A stretch of DNA of 64,000 nt. Source: Clostridium sp. UBA4548. GTDB lineage: Bacteria > Bacillota > Clostridia > Clostridiales > Clostridiaceae. The notes beneath the pieces are model-generated. The model did no database searches and had not been told where the DNA came from. It saw only the letters and a list, made by a program, of their open reading frames with translations. The translations under genes were made by a program, and so were the position numbers. The stretch spans positions 125,041 through 189,040 of the forward strand of contig NZ_DGLI01000025.1 in the NCBI RefSeq assembly GCF_002387895.1, written 5' to 3'. This document shows positions 36,263 through 45,157 of the stretch, piece after piece (the stretch's first letter is position 1; the number at the start of each line of letters is the position of its first letter).

Positions 36263-36774
36263 TCCATAAATATATGGAGAGTACAATAATACCTTTAAAA
36301 AACTTTCAATCAGTTCTATAAAAAAATGCAAAATTGAAACTAGATTTAAAGAAAGTTTCATTGATGTACCTTTATAACTAATATATAAAAGAATAGTTTA
36401 ACTTAATGAATATTTAAAACTCCTAGGCTTGAAAAACTAGGAGTTTTGTTTTGTGAAAAAGCGGTGTTTTTTATAGATTTTTTAACAACCTAAATAAAAT
36501 AAATTCAAAGAAGACAGAATTAAAGATTTCAAAAGGTTGTTAAAGTAATATATTGCTACTGGTTAGATTTAGGGTGAATTTTATAAAAAAATAAGTTATA
36601 ATAAAATGAAACTTTAATATAGGCTTTTCATATCAAAGCTTAATGTATGGTGTACAAGAGCCTTCAGGAAACTTAGTTTAGTTAACCCTTCAGGTGTTTT
36701 CTAACTTTAATTATCAATATAAAAACTTAATCATGCATATATTAAAGAAATTTATCTAAATTAGGGAGTTTAAT
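36263..36774. other. Intergenic region between dacF and scpA
   Basis: About 510 bases. A small inverted repeat (GAAACT...AGTTTC near 36337-36360), a terminator at 36416-36452, then AT-rich sequence up to the scpA ribosome site. No coding ORF. Confidence 0.55.
36416..36452 (+). terminator. Rho-independent terminator
   Basis: AAAACTCCTAG / CTAGGAGTTTT with a 10-nt loop, followed by TGTTTTG. Lies 150 nt after dacF. Confidence 0.75.
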
Positions 36775-37515
36775 ATGTCACTTAGTATTAAAATAACAAA
36801 TTTTGAAGGGCCATTTGATTTACTATTACATTTAATTAAAAAAAATGAAATGGATATATATAATATTAAGATTTTAGAAATTACAAATCAGTATTTAGAT
36901 TATTTAAAAGAAATGAAACATATGGACTTGGATATAACCTCTGAATTTATTGTTATTGCAGCTACTTTAATAGAAATTAAATCTAAAATTTTATTACCTA
37001 AGCCTAAAGTCGAAAATGAAGAAGAAAATGAAGTGGATGCAACAAAAGAGTTAATAGACAAGATATTATTATATAAAAAATTTAAAGTAGCTGCGGAATT
37101 TCTCCTTGAAAGAGAAAAAGAGACAGGTATAATGTTTAGCAAAAAACCTGAGATTATTGAAGAAAAAAATCACAAAGAAACCACAGCGGATTTACTGAAA
37201 AATATTACTATGTTAGATTTGTATAATCTATACAATGAGTTAATGAATATCTATTTAAGCAAAATTAACACAGAAGCAACCATTGAAGATAAAATCAAAA
37301 TGGAAGTTTATAAAATAGAGGATAAGATGGATGAGCTTAAAAATATTATGAATATAAATCCTAAGGTTCATTTTACCAACATTATAATGAGCTACAAGAG
37401 TAAAACAGAAGTTATAGTAACCTTTTTGGCACTATTAGAACTAATTAAATTAAAAAATGTAAAAGTAATTCAAGAGGGTAATTTTAAAGATATTTACATA
37501 GAAAGGATTGAATAG
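36775..37515 (+). CDS. scpA: Segregation and condensation protein A (kleisin)
   Basis: 246 aa. N-terminal helix bundle that binds SMC (FEGPFDLLLHLIKKNEMDIYNIKI), a helical linker, and a C-terminal winged helix (TFLALLELIKLKNVKVIQEG). Forms the SMC-ScpA-ScpB condensin. TAGGGAG ribosome site; the scpB coding region starts at the scpA stop. Confidence 0.95.
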   Translation: MSLSIKITNFEGPFDLLLHLIKKNEMDIYNIKILEITNQYLDYLKEMKHMDLDITSEFIVIAATLIEIKSKILLPKPKVENEEENEVDATKELIDKILLYKKFKVAAEFLLEREKETGIMFSKKPEIIEEKNHKETTADLLKNITMLDLYNLYNELMNIYLSKINTEATIEDKIKMEVYKIEDKMDELKNIMNINPKVHFTNIIMSYKSKTEVIVTFLALLELIKLKNVKVIQEGNFKDIYIERIE

Positions 37516-37516
37516 C

Positions 37517-38107
37517 ATGGATGAATTTAATTTAGAGCAATTAGAAATTGAAGACACTTCCTATAAGAATGTTTATTATTCAATAATAGAATCCTTATTA
37601 TTTACGAGTGGAGATCCATTACATATTAATACTATAGCTTCAATTATTGAGGGATCCATTGAATTTACTGAAAAGCTTATGGGTGACCTAACAAAAACTT
37701 TTGAGGAAGATAAAAGTAGAGGAGTAAGGATAATCAATACCAATAGCGAATATCAAATGGTTACTAAGCCAGCAAATAGTGAACATATACAAAAACTTTT
37801 AAAAACTAATATAAGACAATCCTTATCAAGAGCAGCTTTAGAAACACTTGCTATAATTGCCTACAAACAACCAATCACTAGGGTTGAAATAGAAGAGATT
37901 AGAGGAGTAAAAAGTGATAGAGCAATAACTACTCTTGTTGAAAAAAGTTTAATAAAAGAGATTGGTAAAAAGGAAGTAGTAGGAAGACCAAATTTGTATA
38001 GTACCACAGATGAATTCTTGAAACACTTTAATTTTAATAATTTAGATCAACTACCATCCTTAGAAGACTTTGTAAAAGATATTGACATAGATGATGAAAC
38101 TCTTTAG
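37517..38107 (+). CDS. scpB: Segregation and condensation protein B
   Basis: 196 aa, tandem winged helices (SIIESLLFTSGDPLHINTIA; LSRAALETLAIIAYKQPITRVEIEEIRGVKSDRAI; VGRPNLYSTTDEFLKHF), all family hallmarks. ATG 37517 with GAAAGG 10 nt upstream is preferred over the in-frame TTG 37508, which is too close to that site. Convergent with gerW across a shared terminator. Confidence 0.95.
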   Translation: MDEFNLEQLEIEDTSYKNVYYSIIESLLFTSGDPLHINTIASIIEGSIEFTEKLMGDLTKTFEEDKSRGVRIINTNSEYQMVTKPANSEHIQKLLKTNIRQSLSRAALETLAIIAYKQPITRVEIEEIRGVKSDRAITTLVEKSLIKEIGKKEVVGRPNLYSTTDEFLKHFNFNNLDQLPSLEDFVKDIDIDDETL

Positions 38108-38127
38108 CTCTTAAAAGATAATTGAGG

Positions 38128-38172
38128 ATACAATTAAAAGACTGCATTAAAACAGTCTTTTAATTGTATTTA
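38128..38172. terminator. Bidirectional terminator between scpB and gerW
   Basis: ATACAATTAAAAGACTG pairs with CAGTCTTTTAATTGTAT, a perfect 17-bp stem with an 8-nt loop, lying between two convergent genes. Confidence 0.85.
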
Positions 38173-38177
38173 TAGTG

Positions 38178-38651
38178 TTATTCAGCTGGATCACATGGGT
38201 TAAAAGGTACTGTTCCCTTTGAAGGATCTTTTACAATGGTTTCGTCACAGCATTCTTTATCACTCTCGTTATCTTTATCCTTCTTAAACATATCTTTAAA
38301 CATATCCATAAGTTGAGGGATTGTGTCAACAATTTTGTCATAAGTACTATGCTGATCTACTGGAAGCATTCTTATTGAGTCGCCTCTTACAACTAAGAAA
38401 CCTACTGGTCTAATTGATATACCTGCTCCTGAACCCCCACCAAAAGGGTGTCTGTTAGCCTTTTCAACTTCTCTTGTGTTTTCAAATTCTGTTCCTCCTG
38501 AGGCAAAGCCAAAAGAAACCTTTGAGATAGGAATTATTACTGTTCCGTCGTAGGCGGTGACAGGTTCACCTACCACTGTATTTACATCAATCATATCCTT
38601 AATGCTTTCCATTGTGCTTTTCATTAAATTTTCTATTGGATGATTATCCAT
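38178..38651 (-). CDS. ytfJ: GerW family sporulation protein YtfJ
   Basis: 157 aa. Starts HPIENLMKSTMESIKDMIDVNTVVGEPV and has the Gly-rich GFASGGTEF and FGGGSGAGISIRPVGFLVV motifs of YtfJ/GerW, a spore protein needed for germination responses in Bacillus. C-terminal tail carries a Cys-Cys pair. AGGAGGAAG ribosome site. Downstream of and overlapping the DUF2953 gene by 8 bp, an arrangement conserved in spore formers. Confidence 0.94.
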   Translation of the reverse strand: MDNHPIENLMKSTMESIKDMIDVNTVVGEPVTAYDGTVIIPISKVSFGFASGGTEFENTREVEKANRHPFGGGSGAGISIRPVGFLVVRGDSIRMLPVDQHSTYDKIVDTIPQLMDMFKDMFKKDKDNESDKECCDETIVKDPSKGTVPFNPCDPAE

Positions 38652-39234
38652 TTTGAACTTCCTCCTTATATTTGGCCTTAGGTACTTTTAATTTTCTTGA
38701 CCCAAATTTTAAATTGTAGATAATAATAATGCATATATAGATAAGTTTTGCAAAATTAATGAAAATTATACTATTTATTTCAAAATTAAAGTAAAAATTG
38801 TTATATGTGGGTTTTATTTCTGATTTAAAATCCTTTAAATTAAAAAATAAGCTTAAGCCGCTAGAAATAAAACTGGTAAATTGATGCAATAAACCGTATA
38901 AAATGGCTGTATGAGCGGCATCTTCTAGAGCATAATTAATATTAAATTTTACTTTAAGGGATAACTTAAATTTGTTTTTTCTTAATATAGTTATGATTTT
39001 TCTAGCATTATGTGGATTTACCAAATCTTTATGTATAATATCCTCTTCAATTTTTTCACTAGTTTTAATTGAGGCTTTTTTTATCTTTTTCTTTATTCTT
39101 CTAGTTATATTAAATTCTTTTCCATAAATTTTTATGTGAGCTTTTTTACCAGAATAATTCAGTGTTATTTTGAGAGGAATAGGTAACAATAATATTGTTA
39201 ATATAATAAATAAAATTACAAGCAAAGTTTTCAA
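38644..39234 (-). CDS. DUF2953 domain membrane protein
   Basis: 196 aa from TTG 39234: an N-terminal hydrophobic helix (KTLLVILFIILTILLLPIPL), then a beta strand region (KITLNYSGKKAHIKIYGKEF), a basic segment, and DUF2953-type sequence with further hydrophobic stretches (about 110-130 and 160-180). TTG is chosen because GGAGGG lies 6 nt upstream; the in-frame ATG at 39312 would add 26 residues without a ribosome site. Regularly paired with ytfJ in clostridia; function unknown. Confidence 0.8.
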   Translation of the reverse strand: MKTLLVILFIILTILLLPIPLKITLNYSGKKAHIKIYGKEFNITRRIKKKIKKASIKTSEKIEEDIIHKDLVNPHNARKIITILRKNKFKLSLKVKFNINYALEDAAHTAILYGLLHQFTSFISSGLSLFFNLKDFKSEIKPTYNNFYFNFEINSIIFINFAKLIYICIIIIYNLKFGSRKLKVPKAKYKEEVQNG

Positions 39235-39339
39235 AATTAGCCCTCCAAAAATTTTATATTTAATATTATATCCACTAAAGTATGGTATATACAAAATTGG
39301 TAATTTTATCATGTTAAATTTAATGTAAGGAGTGAAATT

Positions 39340-40443
39340 ATGAAAAATAAATTTTTAAAGTTTTACTCAGTGCTTACTATGGTGTTTTTATTAACTAGTT
39401 TTTCAATTGAAGTTTATAGTAAGCCTTTGCGAGTTAATGCAGTAGCAGCTATTGCTATTGATGGTAATACTGGTATAGTTTTATTTGACCAAAATAGCCA
39501 TAAAGTTATTCCAATGGCTAGTACCACTAAAATCATAACTTGTTTAGTAGCACTGAAATACGGTGATTTAGAACAGAAGTTTGAAATATCTAAAAATGCG
39601 GCTTCAATTAGAGGTTCCAAGGTGGGATACAAAAGTGGGGAAAAGGTTTCTTTAAAGGAATTGCTATATGGTTTAATGCTAAAATCTGGAAATGACTGTG
39701 CTATTGCAATTGCAGAAGGACTCAGCGGATCTATTGAAAATTTTTGCAAACTCATGAATGAGTATGCACTTGAAATTGGTCTTATGGATAGCCATTTTGA
39801 GTCACCTCATGGATTAGATAGTATGTATCATTATTCCTCAGCTTATGATTTAGCTCTTGCAACCATGAAGGCTAAAGAAATAAAAGAGTTTAATGATATT
39901 GTTTCAGCAAAGTTAGTTGATGGTGTAGAAAATGGATTTACCAGAAGTTTTCAAAATATAAATAAAATCTTATACCAAGTTCCAGAAGCTAATGGTGTTA
40001 AGACTGGATATACAGGAAATGCAGGGAAGTGCTTAGTAAGTTCTATTAAATACGAAAATAGTGATATTATCATTGTAACTTTAAATTGTAATAATAGATG
40101 GGAAGAAACAAAAAGAATTTATGATTTTGTAAAGGAAAACTATAATTTTCAAAAGATAGTTTCCAAAGATGAAGTTTTAGGTGAAGTTTGTGTTAAGAAC
40201 GAAAAAAATAAAGTAGATCTTATTAGCCCAAAAGATATTGTAGTTCCAGTTAGAAAAAATCAAGTTATAAGTAAAGAGATACAAATTCCTAAGAAGCCTT
40301 TAAAGAAATTTATAAAACAAGGGGATAATATAGGGATGTTACTAGTTACTAGTGAAAAGGAAGTCCTTATGAAGTATCCCTTAAGGGCTAAAGATAGCTT
40401 TGAAAGTAAAAGTATAGTTGAATATATTAAAGAGGTTTTTTAA
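39340..40443 (+). CDS. dacB: Serine-type D-Ala-D-Ala carboxypeptidase (DacB-like)
   Basis: 367 aa: signal peptide (1-28), SxxK in MASTTKIITC (about 65), SGN in LKSGNDCAIAIAEG, KTG in NGVKTGYTGNAGKC. Peptidoglycan carboxypeptidase paralogous to the enzyme at 35.1 kb but divergent; its C-terminal half differs and it lacks an obvious amphipathic anchor. In B. subtilis dacB (spore cortex PBP5*) lies near scpAB, so a sporulation role is reasonable but inferred. Divergent from the DUF2953-ytfJ pair. AAGGAG ribosome site. Confidence 0.85.
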   Translation: MKNKFLKFYSVLTMVFLLTSFSIEVYSKPLRVNAVAAIAIDGNTGIVLFDQNSHKVIPMASTTKIITCLVALKYGDLEQKFEISKNAASIRGSKVGYKSGEKVSLKELLYGLMLKSGNDCAIAIAEGLSGSIENFCKLMNEYALEIGLMDSHFESPHGLDSMYHYSSAYDLALATMKAKEIKEFNDIVSAKLVDGVENGFTRSFQNINKILYQVPEANGVKTGYTGNAGKCLVSSIKYENSDIIIVTLNCNNRWEETKRIYDFVKENYNFQKIVSKDEVLGEVCVKNEKNKVDLISPKDIVVPVRKNQVISKEIQIPKKPLKKFIKQGDNIGMLLVTSEKEVLMKYPLRAKDSFESKSIVEYIKEVF

Positions 40444-40448
40444 CATAA

Positions 40449-40568
40449 ATATATAAAAGTTGTAACAGTATTCCTACATTACTAAATAAATTAAAAGCAA
40501 GCTGTATGAAAGAGAATGCAAAAGTAGGCTTATTATTAGTGTAGTTTCTTTATTCCATTCTATATATT
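40449..40568 (-). repeat. Dispersed repeat B, inverted copy B2
   Basis: On the minus strand it reads tatatagaatggaataaaga, then aactacactaataataa, and aligns with B1 over about 120 bp. The terminal hairpin is degraded in this copy. Confidence 0.75.
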
Positions 40569-40750
40569 AAATAATGAACAAGTTCATTTTCTTAACAACT
40601 TTTGAAGAAAATTTAGACTAAACAAATAGATATTTATGAATAAACTGCGTTTCTGAACAAACATCAATTTGTTGCGCCAAAGCAACTTATCTAGACTGAG
40701 TAATTGCCACTTAAGAAGGTGCAGACTTAAAGTTTCTAAAATGTTGTTAA
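40566..40750 (-). repeat. Dispersed repeat A, inverted copy A3
   Basis: Minus-strand copy of repeat A, directly abutting B2, so A and B form a composite of about 300 bp here. Shares the three conserved blocks of A2. Confidence 0.7.
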
Positions 40751-40812
40751 AATTTATTTATTAAGGTAGTTTAAAGAATAGGTATTTACTTCAATAGTTA
40801 TAAATATGAAGG

Positions 40813-40857
40813 AAAAATAAGCTGGTGACAAGGAATTGTCAACAGCTTATTTTTATT
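40813..40857. terminator. Terminator-like hairpin
   Basis: AAAAATAAGCTG pairs with CAGCTTATTTTT, extended inward by GACAA/TTGTC after a small internal loop. T-rich on both strands. No gene ends just upstream. Confidence 0.6.
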
Positions 40858-41313
40858 ATATAGGAAACTCAACTTTTTTGCGTCAAAAAGTTCATGGAAG
40901 CCTAGAAACACTAGGGTTCAACATGGATGCAAAAATATGCAAGTAGCCACTACTATTTAAAAGGCTGTGTGAATACACGCTTTTGTTCTTTAAAATTTTA
41001 ATGGTATAAGTTTACAATGTATAAGAGTTTTAAAGAATTATATGGACTATTTTTAAAAAAATAAAACACTGGCCCTGTCAATAGAGTTAAATTCATAAGA
41101 GTTAATAAGAAATATAGGCTACTAGGATAGGTTTTTATTTAACTTGTTTCTAAAGCTTAGGGTTAATCTTAAGGTAGTTTTATGTAAAGGGTAAGATTTT
41201 ATTTAGGATACTAAAGCCCATAACTATAATAGTCTAGGTTAACTATTGGTTTGCAGTAACATTTATAAGGAACTTAAATATTCTAATAGTATAGTAAGCT
41301 AGGAGGGCTAAGC

Positions 41314-42309
41314 ATGAGTTATGAACCATATAATTGCATAGATTGTGGCAGTGAATATTGTCCGTGTCATCTAGCTGAGTCAGGTAATTGTATTTTGTGC
41401 TCTCATTTAGATGGTAAGGACTTTTGTGACTGTTGTAATTGGAACGGAGTTTGCATCTATCAAGAGTTTGTTCAAAATAATTTCAAGGCGAAGGCAGGAA
41501 GAAAGTATCAATGCTGTAAAATCCTTAGTAAAGAAAAAATAGAAGACAAAATGTTAACTTTTAAAATAAAGGTTAGTGACAAGTTGATAAGTGACTTAGT
41601 AAATCCAGGTTCCTTTGTATTTGTAAGAAGACCAGATTGTGGATCTACCTTCGATACTCCTATATGCGTTATGAACTGTGATACCGCAGAGGAAACTATT
41701 ACCCTAACTATGGAGATAAAAGGGGTAAAAACTAAAGCCTTAGATGAATTAGAGGTTGGACAAAATATATTTGTGAAAGGTCCATTTTGGAACGGAATAT
41801 TAGGACTTAAAGCCCTTTTAGAAACAAAGAACAAGGTTTGTTTACTTATTGCAAGGGGAATAGGTCAAGCTCCTATGGTACCAGTAATCGAAAAATTAAA
41901 ACAAAATGGTAATGAAATAATAGTGATTGTTGATAAAAAGCCCTTTGAGAATATTTTTATTCAGGATATCTTGAAGCACAACGATTGTCAGGTATTAGAA
42001 TGCAATACTTTACTTCAAGGTGGAATTTTAAGCCCCGAGTGTAGAAAGCTTCTTTGGGAAATTATTTCAATTAAAGATATATCATTAGTTCACTGTGATG
42101 GAGCAGATATTCTTAATTATCAAGTAATGAAGATTGTAGAATCATTAAATAAAAAAATTCACTTTTCTTGCTGTAACAATGAGAAAATGTGCTGTGGTGA
42201 AGGCGTATGTGGGTGCTGCACAATTATGAACAATGATGAAAAGTTAAGAAGACTTTGTAAAATGCAAACTGACCCTAAATATGTATTTGAAGGGAGGAGA
42301 CTATTTTGA
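41314..42309 (+). CDS. Cys-rich FAD/NAD-binding oxidoreductase, PyrK/NfnA-like
   Basis: 331 aa. An unusual N-terminal extension has 10 cysteines in the first 47 residues (C8, C11, C16, C18, C26, C29, C38, C40, C41, C47), probably iron-sulfur or zinc sites. Then a ferredoxin-reductase-like FAD domain (about 60-170), an NAD-binding domain (VCLLIARGIGQAPMVPVIEKL, about 175-195), and a PyrK-type 2Fe-2S motif near the C-terminus (CCGEGVCGCC plus a later Cys). Probably moves electrons between NAD(P)H and its partner encoded next, whose start overlaps this stop. Substrate unknown. Confidence 0.75.
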   Translation: MSYEPYNCIDCGSEYCPCHLAESGNCILCSHLDGKDFCDCCNWNGVCIYQEFVQNNFKAKAGRKYQCCKILSKEKIEDKMLTFKIKVSDKLISDLVNPGSFVFVRRPDCGSTFDTPICVMNCDTAEETITLTMEIKGVKTKALDELEVGQNIFVKGPFWNGILGLKALLETKNKVCLLIARGIGQAPMVPVIEKLKQNGNEIIVIVDKKPFENIFIQDILKHNDCQVLECNTLLQGGILSPECRKLLWEIISIKDISLVHCDGADILNYQVMKIVESLNKKIHFSCCNNEKMCCGEGVCGCCTIMNNDEKLRRLCKMQTDPKYVFEGRRLF

Positions 42310-43583
42310 AGGTAGTAGTAATTGGCGGAGGATGGGCTGGTTGTGGTGCTGCCATAACAGCTAGAAAAGCAGGGGCCGAAGTAATATTAATAGAAAAGAC
42401 TGACTTATTACTTGGAGTAGGTAATGTAGGCGGAATCATGAGAAATAACGGCAGATACACTGCAGCTGAAGAACTTATAGCTCTTGGAGCAGGAGATTTA
42501 ATAAATATTACAGATGCCACTACAAGACATAAAAATGTGGATTTTCCTGGACATGAACATGCCTGGTTATATGATGTAAATAAAATTGAGCCTGCAGTTA
42601 GAAGACACTTATTAAATTTAGGAATAAAATTAAATATGGTTACCAGGGTAGTAGATGTAGAAAGATATGACAATAAAATAAAAGGTGTGTATTTATCAGA
42701 TGGAACCTTTGTAGAAGGAGAGGTATTTGTTGAAACCACAGGATCCACAGGACCAATGGGAAACTGCTTAAGGTATGGCAATGGATGCTCGATGTGTGTG
42801 TTAAGATGTCCTGCTTTTGGACCAAGAATAAGTGTAAGTTATAGAGCTGGCATTGAAGATATAAAAGGTGAAAGAGATGAAGATACTTATGGAGCTTTCA
42901 GTGGTTCCTGTAAACTAGCTAAGGAAACTTTATCACAGGAAATTATAAAAGAATTAGACGAAAAGGGTGTAGTAGTTTTAAAAGTTCCACAGGAGGACAT
43001 AAACTTAGATAAGCTAAAACAAAAGGTATGTCAGCAATATGCACTTAAAGAGTTCGCTGAAAATATAGTACTACTAGATACAGGACATGCAAAACTTATG
43101 ACTTCCTATTATCCCTTAGAAAAGCTTAGAAAAATTCCAGGTCTTGAGGATGCTAAGTTTGTAGACCCATACGCTGGTGGAAAGGGAAACTCTATAAGGT
43201 ACCTATCAGTAGCTCCAAGAACCGACGACTTAAGAGTAGTAGGACTAGATAATCTATTCTGCGGAGGAGAAAAAAGTGGCTTGTTCGTTGGACACACAGA
43301 AGCCATTGCAACAGGCTCTCTAGCTGGTTATAATGCAGTGAGAAGTCAACTAGGAATGCCACTACTCATATTACCAAGACTTCTTGTCATTGGAGATATA
43401 ATTGCTTATGCCAATGAAAAAGTAATGACCAAAGAAGGCAGAAGAAACAGATACACCTTTGCAGGAGCAGAATATTTCCAAAGGATGAAGGATTTAGGAT
43501 TATACACTTTAGATAGTGAAGAAATCAAAAACAGAGTGAAAAAAGTAAACTTAGATAATATATTTAATCAAAAGTTAATATAA
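42306..43583 (+). CDS. FAD-dependent oxidoreductase, partner of the upstream flavoprotein
   Basis: 425 aa. Rossmann FAD motif VIGGGWAGCGAAITARKAGAEVILIEK (4-31), second nucleotide segment GEVFVETTGSTGPMG, a Cys161-x2-Cys164-x3-Cys168 cluster in GCSMCVLRCPAFGPR, and a C-terminal FAD site FCGGEKSGLFVGHTEAIATGSLAGYNA reminiscent of GidA/TrmFO. TTG start overlapping the previous stop by 4 bp, with GGGAGGAG at good distance. The cysteine cluster suggests an Fe-S centre wired to the upstream protein. Physiological reaction not known. Confidence 0.78.
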   Translation: MKVVVIGGGWAGCGAAITARKAGAEVILIEKTDLLLGVGNVGGIMRNNGRYTAAEELIALGAGDLINITDATTRHKNVDFPGHEHAWLYDVNKIEPAVRRHLLNLGIKLNMVTRVVDVERYDNKIKGVYLSDGTFVEGEVFVETTGSTGPMGNCLRYGNGCSMCVLRCPAFGPRISVSYRAGIEDIKGERDEDTYGAFSGSCKLAKETLSQEIIKELDEKGVVVLKVPQEDINLDKLKQKVCQQYALKEFAENIVLLDTGHAKLMTSYYPLEKLRKIPGLEDAKFVDPYAGGKGNSIRYLSVAPRTDDLRVVGLDNLFCGGEKSGLFVGHTEAIATGSLAGYNAVRSQLGMPLLILPRLLVIGDIIAYANEKVMTKEGRRNRYTFAGAEYFQRMKDLGLYTLDSEEIKNRVKKVNLDNIFNQKLI

Positions 43584-43587
43584 GAAC

Positions 43588-43633
43588 TTAAAGGAGCAGA
43601 AATGTTAGGAGTTTCTGCTCCTTTAGGTTTTTA
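43588..43633 (+). terminator. Rho-independent terminator after the redox operon
   Basis: TTAAAGGAGCAGAAA pairs with TTTCTGCTCCTTTA, followed by GGTTTTTAG. Confidence 0.85.
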
Positions 43634-43981
43634 GGGAAAGAAGCTGGTGGAAATATGGGATAACTAAGGATACATTTCTATAAAGAGGTATGTAATTTGT
43701 AAGGGAAGAATTAAGCTAATTTAATAGAAATCCTATGAAACACGCATAAACACTATATATTGTTATAAATATTTAAAGATAACCATAAGTATTGTGGTGT
43801 TAGTATAATTTTATAGACACAGTAGGTAGAAATAGAAGGGTGACAGAAACATATATAAAAAATCAATTACAAGAAGGTATTGCTGGTGAACAAATAAGTT
43901 AAAGATAATTTATTGCCCACTTTACTGGTGGGGTTGACTTAATGTCTAAAGATTTTTTATGAATTATTGAGAATAGATACA
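43634..43981. other. Non-coding start of the accessory region
   Basis: No intact gene. A short reading frame around 43812-43902 (IDTVGRNRRVTETYIKNQLQ, then GIAGEQIS and a stop) looks like the C-terminal end of some protein, but I could not assign it; it marks the edge of decayed accessory DNA. Confidence 0.4.
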
Positions 43982-44739
43982 ATGACAAATGGAAAGTCCT
44001 GTGGAGATAAAGTAGACTTTGAAACAAATAGTACAGATAATGTATATTATACTTATGACAGTGCTGGTAAGCTCGTGTCTATGAATATAAGCACAAAATT
44101 TTCTGGAACTACTTGGTAACTCCTACAGAATACTTCTATGTAAGAAATGCCCAAGGTGATATAATTGAATTAATAGATAAGGCAGGAACTCAAGTGGTAT
44201 CTTACACCTATGACTCATGGGGTAAGTTAATATCTATAAAGGATGCTACTGGTGCGAATATAACAAACAATACAACCCATGTAGGATATAAGAATCCTTA
44301 TAGATATAGAGGATATAGGTATGATACCGAGACTGGATTGTATTATTTGCAGAGTAGATACTATAATCCAGAGTGGGGAAGATTTATTAATGCTGATGGT
44401 ATTATAGGACAAACTGAAGAACTTCTTGGACATAATATGTTTGCTTATACAAAAAATAATCCTGTTAGAATGAGTGATAGAAATGGATTTAGACCTGTGT
44501 ACACTATGCGTGAAGAGACAGAGGAAATGTATAATAACTTCTCTGAAAAAAGTATAGATAAATTACTTACTGAAGTGTTTTGCACTGCGGTAAAATATAT
44601 AGCGGTTTCACAATTAGCGCAAGTACAGGGAGTGCTAATGGCATGGGATGCAGAAATTACATGGTTATATGAGAATACGGTTGCTAGGCCAAAAGGAATA
44701 CTGCCAAAGCGTCTACCAGATGAGGATATAAAAAAATGA
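43982..44739 (+). pseudogene. Rhs/YD-repeat toxin remnant, 5'-truncated and frameshifted
   Basis: Two frames carry parts of one protein. Frame 1 (43982-44119) has a YD repeat, NVYYTYDSAGKLVSMN, then stops. The next frame (44113-44739) continues with YFYVRNAQGDIIELIDKAG, SYTYDSWGKL and the Rhs core end PYRYRGYRYDTETGLYYLQS then RYYNPEWGRFINADG, followed by an 80-residue variable tip. The several-hundred-residue N-terminal part of an Rhs protein is missing. The tip could be a polymorphic toxin domain or its stump; no known toxin motif is visible. Small immunity-like genes follow, as expected for an Rhs locus. Confidence 0.75.
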
Positions 44740-44855
44740 AGTAGAGGTAATTATACTAGTAAAGAGCAATTGCTAAAATAAATAGTGGTACAGATGATTA
44801 AAAATTACTCTAAAAGTAATTATAGTATAAACTGTGAGTTTAGGAGATGAAAATT

Positions 44856-45095
44856 ATGTATAAAACTATTTCAGTAATATGTATTCTTCTTTTATTTATA
44901 GTAGCAATGTTAACTAATTTTTCTTTATTATCTAATTCTTTTAGTACAGTACTGATAGTGTTATTAATGATAGCATATTTTATTGGGATTGTGTTCATAA
45001 AGTTTGATTTATTTAATAAGGTGATTAGTAAATACAAAAGAAGAAAAAAGTCAACTAATGAGGAAGAGTGTCAAGTTCACTCTTTGAGTATGTAA
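44856..45095 (+). CDS. Small two-helix membrane protein beside the Rhs remnant
   Basis: 79 aa with two hydrophobic segments (about 2-20 and 28-50) and a basic, Lys/Arg-rich tail (SKYKRRKKSTNEEE). ATG 44856 has AGGAG 9 nt upstream; ATG 44847 overlaps it. Position directly after an Rhs tip suggests an immunity protein, which is inference only. Confidence 0.55.
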   Translation: MYKTISVICILLLFIVAMLTNFSLLSNSFSTVLIVLLMIAYFIGIVFIKFDLFNKVISKYKRRKKSTNEEECQVHSLSM

Positions 45096-45157
45096 ATTAA
45101 AACTACAGATTATAGGTGAAAAGTAATTTATGTGCAAAATTATACTAACGCCAAAGT

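Larger units (their letters stand above)
40444..41313. other. 870-base non-coding region with repeats A and B
   Basis: No coding ORF. Contains inverted copies of repeats B (40449-40568) and A (40566-40750) joined end to end, a terminator-like hairpin (40813-40857), and about 450 bases of AT-rich sequence up to the redox operon in which I recognise no riboswitch or other known element. Confidence 0.6.

Noticed and set aside
40861..41313. Riboswitch upstream of the redox operon
   Set aside because: Several short inverted repeats exist, but none matches a riboswitch core that I can recognise.
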